A DNA stretch of 7,368 nt from Hadesarchaea archaeon (GTDB lineage: Archaea > Hadarchaeota > Hadarchaeia > Hadarchaeales > Hadarchaeaceae), in assembly GCA_030601665.1 (NCBI GenBank), contig JAUWBP010000046.1:1-7368 (forward strand), given 5' to 3'. Below are positions 1 to 5,299 of this stretch, piece by piece. Each line of letters starts with the position of its first letter. The stretch's first letter is position 1. Both the position numbers and the translations under genes were made by a program. The notes below the pieces were generated by a model. That model was given only the letters and a program-made list of their open reading frames with translations, ran no database searches and had not been told where the DNA came from.

Positions 1-1387
1 TGTCGTTGTACCAGTACCAAGTGGCACCTGAGGTCTGGAGGATGCCCTTGTACAGGGTCGCCGCCTGATCGAGCAACTCCTTAATCTGAGCACCAGTCAG
101 GTCCATCAGGTACAGCATGTTGCCGAAAGGCAGGACGGTGAAGGTATCACCCCAAGTGACTGTGTAAAGGGCAGCACCCCCAAGGATCTCGATGTCTGCT
201 CGCAGGCCGCCGGGGTTGGTGAAGGCGATGTCCACTGAGCCGTTGACCTCATTGTCGTCGTACTGGTCCGCTTTCCACCTCATGCCGTCGGTCACTAGGT
301 TGCCCATGTTGGACTCGGCGTTGTAGTCCCGAACCAGATCAACCGTGGTGCTGCCCACCGACTGCTCGAGCACCGGGGCCACCTGTTCGGCCCAGTCCGC
401 CACCCGTGCCTCGATCACAGAGTCGGGGGTGAGCTGGTTGTCGATGGTGATCAATTCGTAGTTTTCAATCGAGATCTTCTTGGTCGAAGTGTCAACGGTG
501 ACGTCGGCCCGCCCCAGCCAGCGACCGTAAAAGCCAGCTCCGACGATGGCTGTGTCGCCCACCGTCTCCGGCTCGGACAGCGACTGGTGTTGGTGCCCGC
601 CGATCATCAGATCCACTGGCTTGCCAGCATCGATCAGCTCCTGAGCTACGGTCTTCAGGCCCTTGTAGGAGCCGCTGTCCTCGGTGCCCATGTGGGCTAT
701 GACGATCAGGGCGTCAGACTGGTCCTTGACCTCGTCGTAGTAATGGAGTATGGTATCGGTCAGGTCTTTGAACACCAGACCTTCCGTAGTCCCTTTGAGG
801 GTGACCTCCGGCGTCTCGTCAGTGTCCAAGCCGAGGATGCCCAGATCCACCTCATCGCCCGCCGGGCCCACGGTCTTGATCACGTAGGGCTGGGACCACG
901 CGGGGGTATCCCACTCGGTGCCAGAGAGCACAATGTTGGCGCCGAGCCATGAGAAGTTCGACTGTTGGGTGCGGCTGATAAGCACATCCTGCCCCTTGTC
1001 GAACTCGTGGTTGCCGTAACAAGCTACGTCGTACCCCAGCATGTTGTAGATGTCAATGGTGCTCTCACCCAACAGCAACTGCGAGATGGGCGCAGCACCC
1101 AAATAAATGTCACCAGCATCTAACAAGAGAACGTTCTCCGCACCAAGTTCTTCCCTGATGCTGTTGATTACACCTGCCATGTAGGCCGAGCCACCGCGGC
1201 CTCTGTAGTCGGTCTCGAGGTAGCCGTGAAAGTCATTGGTGAACAATATCGAAATGGAAGGGTCGGGACTCGCGATTACGGGCGCTGCCTGAAACGCCAT
1301 GACTGAAACCATCGAAAGGACCATCAGCGCTAAGATGATTAGAGATACGCTTTTCACTTTCTTCGTGTTCTCACCTCCTTTTCCCAT
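1..1387 (-). CDS. Secreted 5'-nucleotidase / UshA-family metallophosphoesterase (C-terminus off window)
   Basis: The enzyme hydrolyses the 5'-phosphate of nucleotides, and in some relatives nucleotide sugars, outside the cell. I translated 462 residues with no stop before the window edge; the family is usually about 500-600, so the C-terminal end is missing. A basic n-region and hydrophobic stretch (about residues 9-33) form a Sec signal peptide. The calcineurin-like domain keeps every expected metal ligand: D52 and H54 (TNDFHG), D93 (DAGD), N126/H127 (GNHE), H232 (AHMG), H265/H267 (GGHQH). The C-terminal 5'-nucleotidase domain shows ESNMGNLVTDG (358-368), TNPGGLRAD (390-398) and LPFGNML (419-425). 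The start given is the first ATG (1387), preceded by AAGGTGA. The more natural start is ACG at 1366, five bases after GGAGGTG, giving a KKVKSVSL-type signal peptide; GTG at 1357 is a third option. It follows the zinc-ribbon remnant, overlapping it. GC is higher than in the transporter genes (37/60 at 301-360 against 26/60 at 2221-2280). Confidence 0.92.
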   Translation of the reverse strand, partial: MGKGGENTKKVKSVSLIILALMVLSMVSVMAFQAAPVIASPDPSISILFTNDFHGYLETDYRGRGGSAYMAGVINSIREELGAENVLLLDAGDIYLGAAPISQLLLGESTIDIYNMLGYDVACYGNHEFDKGQDVLISRTQQSNFSWLGANIVLSGTEWDTPAWSQPYVIKTVGPAGDEVDLGILGLDTDETPEVTLKGTTEGLVFKDLTDTILHYYDEVKDQSDALIVIAHMGTEDSGSYKGLKTVAQELIDAGKPVDLMIGGHQHQSLSEPETVGDTAIVGAGFYGRWLGRADVTVDTSTKKISIENYELITIDNQLTPDSVIEARVADWAEQVAPVLEQSVGSTTVDLVRDYNAESNMGNLVTDGMRWKADQYDDNEVNGSVDIAFTNPGGLRADIEILGGAALYTVTWGDTFTVLPFGNMLYLMDLTGAQIKELLDQAATLYKGILQTSGATWYWYND

Positions 1388-1495
1388 TGTTCACCTTTAC
1401 GAGACGGCAGCAGCTTGGACAGGTTGCCCAGATGAACTTTCCCCTTAATCCCACTCATATCCGCAATGCGGGCACTTGAGCCCAACCGCCACCAT
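1371..1495 (-). pseudogene. Small CPxC zinc-ribbon protein gene, apparently frameshifted
   Basis: From ATG 1495 the frame reads 16 codons containing LKCPHCGYEWD and then meets TAA (1447-1445). Shifting by one base immediately before or at that TAA, the next frame reads RGKFIWATCPSCCRLVKV and ends at TGA 1371. Joined with one added base, this gives a protein of about 41 residues with two CPxC knuckles (C8/C11 and C26/C29), the layout of the tiny one-domain zinc ribbons common in archaea. These may bind nucleic acid or protein; no specific function can be assigned. The ATG lies 26-27 bp below a TATA box and has no SD, so the transcript is probably leaderless and also carries the 5'-nucleotidase. 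Either a base was lost (real decay or a sequence error), or the 16-codon frame is a leader peptide. Two matched cysteine pairs in adjoining frames make chance unlikely. Confidence 0.6.
1372..1378 (-). promoter_or_regulatory. Strong Shine-Dalgarno site of the 5'-nucleotidase
   Basis: The minus strand reads GGAGGTG here, a full match to the archaeal anti-SD. Five bases later comes ACG (1366-1364), not ATG; the nearest in-frame standard codons are GTG at 1357 and, upstream of the SD, ATG at 1387. The last bases of the SD also form the TGA stop (1373-1371) of the upstream zinc-ribbon frame, a tightly coupled gene junction. The site argues that translation was meant to begin at 1366. Confidence 0.75.
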
Positions 1496-1672
1496 GCAAT
1501 CGTATCTTGTTATTATCCTTATAAATGGATAGATAATGGGAAGGCTCCCTGAGGGCTTTTATCGACAATTTGCTCGGGAATTTTGAAAGGGGATGTTTCG
1601 TCTGGGGTCAGAGATCTTTGTGACCATCTTGGAGTAAGTGTAATCTGTGTCTAGACCTCCTCCTAAACACCC
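1496..1672. other. Spacer after the permeases: orphan Shine-Dalgarno, no convincing gene
   Basis: Besides the TATA box, this stretch holds a strong SD-like AGGAGGAGGT on the minus strand (1655-1664), about ten bases after the stop of the second permease. No ATG, GTG or TTG follows at a usable distance. An open frame without a standard start (1644-1519, first codon ATT, 41 residues) follows it but resembles no family I know. No strong terminator is visible after the permease; only short T runs and a weak CCCT/AGGG pairing near 1548-1556. Confidence 0.4.
1518..1525 (-). promoter_or_regulatory. Archaeal TATA box for the zinc ribbon / 5'-nucleotidase transcript
   Basis: The minus strand reads TTTATAAG, centred near 1521.5. 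The A of the zinc-ribbon ATG is at 1495, 26-27 bp downstream, where an archaeal transcription start is expected. There is no SD between them, which fits a leaderless mRNA. A purine-rich BRE is not obvious upstream. Confidence 0.65.
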
Positions 1673-2686
1673 TTATTCCCTTACGTATGGCTTGCCTATG
1701 GCCCGGGGGAACATTGCCTTGCCAACAATTATGACGGCCACGAGGGTGACGATGTAGGGGATCATGTATATGAAATTTTCCGGAAGAATATCTTTATATA
1801 AAATCGCTATCGTTACAGCGAGGGCTTCAGCAAAGCCGAACATGAATGCAAAGCCAAGGGCCCTCAAAGGCCTCAGCCCAGCGCACACTACACAAGCTAG
1901 GGCGATGAATCCCCTGCCAGCCGATATCTCCTTCACGATGCCACCGAACCAACCGAGCGCCAGGAAGGCCCCACCCAAACCGCATAGAGCCCCCCCAAGA
2001 GTGGCGGTAAATAATCTGATTCGATCGACCCTTACGCCGGCAACATCGACAGCCTCGGGCTTCTCCCCTGCTGCCCTTATCCTAAGTCCGAATAGCGTCT
2101 TGTACAGGAGGATGGATGCTAAGATAGCGGCGATTATAGCTAAAACGGTCACCGGCTGCAAGCGGATGGGGTTATAAAATAGGGCGGAAATCTGGAACTG
2201 CGGGATTGTTAGAAGCCAAGAACGCCAGACGGTCAACATGAAAAATGGAACGAACCCTATGGCGATTATGTTAATACCCATCCCAGCGACGATCTGATTT
2301 GCCCTCCCGTAAACACATATTACGGCGAATAGGAGCCCAATGAAGGCGCCCGCTAACGTTCCTATTAGAACTCCGAGAACACCACTTCCAATTTTCACTG
2401 CCGCGTAAACCCCAATAACAGCGGAGATGAGGAAAATCCCCTCTAGCCCTATGTTTATGAGCCCTGCTTTTTGGTTTATGGACTCACCCACGGCTGCGAG
2501 GCCCAATGGTGTCATCACGAGCAAACTCATTTCAATGAGCGAGGGTATCTTCAGACCAGCCTGCTCCAAGCCGTAAAGGAGAATTACAATAGCGGCCAAG
2601 CCAATGAGGGGCACTGAAAATTTTTTCCTTTGGAAATGTGCGAAAATTTTACTTACTTTTTTGAAATCCAAACACATCTTCCCCAT
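1673..2686 (-). CDS. Nucleoside-type ABC importer permease 2 (YufQ/NupQ-like, BPD_transp_2 family)
   Basis: This is an integral membrane subunit of a BMP-dependent ABC importer, expected to pair with the permease at 2729-3772 and the ATPase at 5300-6904. The 337 residues are mostly hydrophobic, with roughly eight to ten membrane segments. Family marks are GLINIGLEG (75-83) after the second segment, and the cytoplasmic coupling region AGEKPEAVDVAGV (206-218) followed by a Gly/Ala-rich helix (230-245), then GRGFIALA (258-265). Residues 1-24 are charged and cytoplasmic. The ATG at 2686 is poorly supported: it has no SD and sits just after an in-frame TGA. A well-placed SD (AGAGGT, 2737-2742) instead points to ATG 2729, whose frame runs into this one only after a shift at a six-A run. 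The first permease ends at 2729, so the genes are coupled. Confidence 0.92.
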   Translation of the reverse strand: MGKMCLDFKKVSKIFAHFQRKKFSVPLIGLAAIVILLYGLEQAGLKIPSLIEMSLLVMTPLGLAAVGESINQKAGLINIGLEGIFLISAVIGVYAAVKIGSGVLGVLIGTLAGAFIGLLFAVICVYGRANQIVAGMGINIIAIGFVPFFMLTVWRSWLLTIPQFQISALFYNPIRLQPVTVLAIIAAILASILLYKTLFGLRIRAAGEKPEAVDVAGVRVDRIRLFTATLGGALCGLGGAFLALGWFGGIVKEISAGRGFIALACVVCAGLRPLRALGFAFMFGFAEALAVTIAILYKDILPENFIYMIPYIVTLVAVIIVGKAMFPRAIGKPYVRE

Positions 2687-2729
2687 AACAGGCTTTCATC
2701 GCTTTGGACACTTCGAGAACATCACTCAT
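2649..2729 (-). other. Probable true 5' end of permease 2, out of frame (26 codons then stop)
   Basis: ATG 2729 overlaps the TGA of permease 1 by one base (TGATG) and lies seven bases after AGAGGT, a classic coupled start. Its frame begins MSDVLEVSKAMKACYGED, runs 26 codons and stops at TAA 2651-2649. Just before the stop is a six-A run (2662-2657 on the minus strand). Removing one A there joins it directly to the permease frame as GFQKVSKIFAHF. It is therefore either the N-terminus of permease 2 separated by an indel or frameshift, or a short coupled leader. The peptide itself matches no domain I recognise. Confidence 0.5.
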
Positions 2730-3772
2730 CACTTAAACCTCTTCTTGACAATTGCCAACAAATCCGGAATGGCAAGGGATATAATGATTATACCCAGGAT
2801 GACATACACCAGCTCAGAATAGACCCCGGCCTCTGCCTGCATGGCTATGCGTCCATTTAGCAGCCCCCCGTAAAATATGGCCGCAAATATCCCGCCTATC
2901 GGGTGATTTCTTCCTATCAAAGCGATCCCGATCCCCATGAACCCGTAATTTGCAACGTTGCCCATGCCTTTGAAAAGGGCCCAACTAGGGTGGCCGCCTA
3001 GGACTTGAGCAGCTCCCGCCAGTCCCGCAGCGAGCCCCCCAACGATGAAGCTGATGAGTATTGCTCGCCGGACGCTTATTCCAGCATAGCGAGCAGCATC
3101 CGGATTACTCCCCGCCAATCGAAGCTCATAACCCGTTCGCGTGCGCCACAAAAGTATGTAAACCAATATACAGAGTGCTATCACGACAAATATCACAGAG
3201 GTTAGGCTTTCTCCCAAAACGGCATAACGCGCGCTTGTCATAGCTGGTTTAGTTAACTCGGCCCTTTCTCCTGCCAAATGACCAACGAGGAATATGGCGA
3301 AGTAAAAAGCTATCCAGTTGAACATAATGGTAGAGATGACCTCGTGGACCCCTCTCCATATCTTGAGGAGGGCCGCTGGAAGGGCCCAAAGGACGCCAAA
3401 TAACATCCCAAAAGCTGTGGCGGCAGCCACGTGAAGACCAGCGGGAAGAGCAATCCAGCCGCCCACCCAAGCCGCACCCACGGCCCCAATATATACCTGC
3501 CCCTCCGCACCTATGTTGAAGATTCCGGCCTTCATACCCACAGCAAAGGTGATTGCCGTCAGCATCAGCGGCGTCGCAAATGTTAGCGTCTGCAACCATC
3601 CGGATAAACTGCCGAACGCCCCCTTGAATAGTGCGTAATATGCTGCTATCGGATTGTTGCCTGATATGATCATGATCAAAGCACCAATTGACAACCCAAC
3701 GAGCACGGCAAAAACCGACTGCCCCACTGGGCGAGCGAGATCTCTTAAACCCTTTACGATTCGGTTTATCAC
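2729..3772 (-). CDS. Nucleoside-type ABC importer permease 1 (YufP/NupP-like, BPD_transp_2 family)
   Basis: This is the first membrane subunit of the BMP-dependent importer, 347 residues from GTG 3772. I chose that start because GGGGGGGATC sits directly upstream; the longer reading from TTG 3829 would begin within the T-tract of the upstream terminator. A basic N-terminal segment (about 1-15) precedes the first membrane helix. Diagnostic family positions are FNIGAEGQVYIGA (85-97) and the coupling motif GSNPDAARYAGI (221-232), followed by a long Gly/Ala helix (242-258). The C-terminus ends KKRFK on the cytoplasmic side. The stop codon overlaps the likely start of permease 2 by one base, so the two are probably made in equal amounts. 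An intrinsic terminator-like element separates it from the binding-protein gene upstream. The substrate is probably nucleosides, inferred from family. Confidence 0.93.
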   Translation of the reverse strand: MINRIVKGLRDLARPVGQSVFAVLVGLSIGALIMIISGNNPIAAYYALFKGAFGSLSGWLQTLTFATPLMLTAITFAVGMKAGIFNIGAEGQVYIGAVGAAWVGGWIALPAGLHVAAATAFGMLFGVLWALPAALLKIWRGVHEVISTIMFNWIAFYFAIFLVGHLAGERAELTKPAMTSARYAVLGESLTSVIFVVIALCILVYILLWRTRTGYELRLAGSNPDAARYAGISVRRAILISFIVGGLAAGLAGAAQVLGGHPSWALFKGMGNVANYGFMGIGIALIGRNHPIGGIFAAIFYGGLLNGRIAMQAEAGVYSELVYVILGIIIISLAIPDLLAIVKKRFK

Positions 3773-3827
3773 TGATCCCCCCCAGCAGCAATTAGCAAAC
3801 TGACGTAAAAAATGCTGTGCTGAAGAC

Positions 3828-3870
3828 AAAAAAAATAAAGGAAAGGCGAGCTAGCCAAAGATAGCTCGCC
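3828..3870 (-). terminator. Hairpin plus U-tract between binding protein and permeases (attenuator)
   Basis: On the minus strand a perfect 9-bp stem, GGCGAGCTA (3870-3862) paired with TAGCTCGCC (3853-3845), closes an 8-base loop and is followed by a T-rich run ending in eight Ts (3835-3828). Archaeal RNA polymerase stops at U-tracts, so this can end part of the transcription after the binding-protein gene. The permease genes immediately follow and have no clear promoter, so partial read-through would give more binding protein than permease. Confidence 0.7.
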
Positions 3871-3916
3871 AAGAGTCTACAGCGTCCCAAAGATAGCTCG
3901 CCAATAGTCTACTGCG
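3855..3916. repeat. Tandem duplication, 30-bp copies with 32-bp period, at the 3' end of the binding-protein gene
   Basis: Copies at 3887-3916 and 3855-3884 match at 28 of 30 positions (differences at 3873/3905 and 3881/3913). The first copy in transcript order encodes the C-terminal VDYWRAIFG; the second lies in another frame, and its GTAGAC supplies the TAG stop. Read in its own frame, the second copy would encode VDSWRAIFG and then TAG. It also carries one arm of the terminator stem, and the first copy carries an identical arm, so the two can compete for the single complementary arm. Confidence 0.85.
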
Positions 3917-5253
3917 ACCTGCGTTGTTGCCGCTGGAACTGTTTCGAGCTCTCCATCTCCGTCAAAATCTGCGATAGGCTCGCCCGTGCGGATCTTTGCT
4001 TCTAGCTCTGCAACTGCATCCCATATCCAAGACGGCTGAGCTGCTCTCAGTGCTGCAGCTGTCGTGCGAATTTCGTCAGGGGTCATCGGGAGTACTGATT
4101 CTCCAGTCCGCTCCTCTGCTGCCACGCCCATTTCGATAAATTCGTCCAAGTCCGCGAGTGTGCTAACGGATATGCCGTCCATTGGGATTCCTGCTACTTC
4201 GGTTCCTATCCCCAGCAACATCCCGGTAGGGGATTCTTCTATCACGTCTCTGAACAGGCCCTTTCTTACCAGCTCCGTTGCGCGGGTAACACCGAAGTCG
4301 ACTCTCTTCATCATGCTAGATATGACGAAGCCCGGGTTTACCCAATCCTGGTTGGCGTCGACGCCTATCCAGAACGGTGGTCCTTGAGTTAGGCTCTGCG
4401 CTGTAGCGATTTCATCTACAGCTTGGTTTATCCCTAGACCAAGCGGCCCCGCTATGTTGTAAACTACCACCGCGTCTTCATCGTACATCACACTGGCGGC
4501 CTCGTACCCCTTCGTGATATCGCTGAACGTGCCCGTGTAGGTATAGAGGACTCTTTCGTCAATCGGGGTGTTTACGATGCTCGTGGATGGCTCAGCTGCG
4601 TATTCGCTTGGATAGTTGCTCTCGTACCACCTGACCGCCCACTCAGCACCCCACTTGTATGCGATCTCGAACTTCCAGAGGACCGCGATCTCCATTCCGA
4701 AGACGCCTCCGATGTAGGGTTTGTCGTAGTGTATTGCCAGGAGGGCGCCGAGCGCCCCGACAAGAGCACTTCCTTTGTGCTCTTCGTACACGATGTCCAT
4801 CAGGTTGGGCGGCGGCGTTATACCTGCGTCCAGCGCTGTCCAGTATGTCCATGTATCGATACCTGCGAAGTTTTTATCCGGGTACTCCTGCGCCACCTCT
4901 AGGAGGGCATCGATTAGGAGAAATCCTACTCCAACGATGAGCACCGAATCCGGATCTCTGGCTGCGGCCCTCAGGTTCGGAAGGTAGTCCGCCGACGTTG
5001 TGCTTATCAGCTCTACCATTTCGACGCCGTATATCTCCTCAGCTTCGTCGCCACCCTTGAACGCCATGTCGTTGAATGACAGATCCCCTCTTCCACCGAT
5101 GTCAGAGACTACGTAGATTTTACTCACTGCTGTCTCGGGCTTTGCAATCATGTAACCGACGTAGTAGCTGATTCCACCTGCAACAACAGCTATGATTATT
5201 ACGAGGATTGCTATGTTCGCTGCTATCCCTTTTACGTCTAGAATTTTACTTAT
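3877..5253 (-). CDS. BMP/PnrA-family nucleoside-type solute-binding protein with class III signal peptide
   Basis: This is the extracellular binding component of the ABC importer; BMP-family members bind purine nucleosides (PnrA) or related compounds. From 5253 it has 458 residues. The segment DVKGIAANIAI followed by about 18 hydrophobic residues resembles an archaeal class III signal peptide, cleaved after KG (8-9) by a PibD-type peptidase, which leaves the hydrophobic part as a membrane anchor. The ligand-binding body includes SDIGGRGDLSFNDMAFKGG (50-68) and WIGVDANQDW (295-304). A DFDGDGELE loop (429-437) may bind calcium. No ATG, GTG or TTG lies between the upstream in-frame TAA and ATG 5151. 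Starting at 5151 would delete the signal sequence, yet GGAGGTG stands exactly five bases before ATA 5253, which I take as the start. It follows the ATPase by 46 bases in the same operon. The C-terminus is reshaped by a 32-bp duplication. Confidence 0.88.
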   Translation of the reverse strand: MSKILDVKGIAANIAILVIIIAVVAGGISYYVGYMIAKPETAVSKIYVVSDIGGRGDLSFNDMAFKGGDEAEEIYGVEMVELISTTSADYLPNLRAAARDPDSVLIVGVGFLLIDALLEVAQEYPDKNFAGIDTWTYWTALDAGITPPPNLMDIVYEEHKGSALVGALGALLAIHYDKPYIGGVFGMEIAVLWKFEIAYKWGAEWAVRWYESNYPSEYAAEPSTSIVNTPIDERVLYTYTGTFSDITKGYEAASVMYDEDAVVVYNIAGPLGLGINQAVDEIATAQSLTQGPPFWIGVDANQDWVNPGFVISSMMKRVDFGVTRATELVRKGLFRDVIEESPTGMLLGIGTEVAGIPMDGISVSTLADLDEFIEMGVAAEERTGESVLPMTPDEIRTTAAALRAAQPSWIWDAVAELEAKIRTGEPIADFDGDGELETVPAATTQVAVDYWRAIFGTL

Positions 5254-5258
5254 TCGAA

Positions 5259-5265
5259 CACCTCC
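5259..5265 (-). promoter_or_regulatory. Strong Shine-Dalgarno site of the binding protein, in front of an ATA codon
   Basis: The minus strand reads GGAGGTG, then TTCGA, then ATA (5253-5251). Motif and five-base spacing are identical to those ahead of the ACG codon of the 5'-nucleotidase. It decides the start because the only standard start codon in this frame, ATG 5151, has no SD and lies after the hydrophobic signal segment. Confidence 0.75.
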
Positions 5266-5299
5266 ATTTCCTTCTATTTATCCTTCTCTTAAAGCTTTT

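Noticed and set aside
587..952. Open frame of 121 codons on the plus strand.
   Set aside because: It lies antisense inside the 5'-nucleotidase, whose metal-binding motifs are fully conserved on the minus strand; it has no recognisable domain or SD.
1605..1616. Imperfect palindrome TCTGGGGTCAGA reminiscent of REP-like motifs.
   Set aside because: Only four base pairs can form, there is a single copy in the window, and no transposase of the REP type is present.
3249..3791. 180-codon minus-strand frame overlapping permease 1.
   Set aside because: It is a shifted reading of the permease, rich in Cys, Trp and Arg with no domain; the permease frame carries all family motifs.
3773..3829. Extension of permease 1 to TTG 3829.
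   Set aside because: TTG 3829 sits in the U-tract of the terminator-like element with no SD, while GTG 3772 has a G-rich SD directly upstream.
5250..5267. Five-codon frame ATG GAG GTG TTC GAA TAA whose stop overlaps the ATA start of the binding protein.
   Set aside because: It consists almost wholly of the SD itself and has no SD of its own; a coupled mini-ORF is possible, but nothing beyond the overlap supports it.
5287..5294. CTTTAAGA as a possible internal TATA box for the binding protein.
   Set aside because: A transcript starting 26 bp downstream would begin inside the SD, and co-transcription with the ATPase explains expression.
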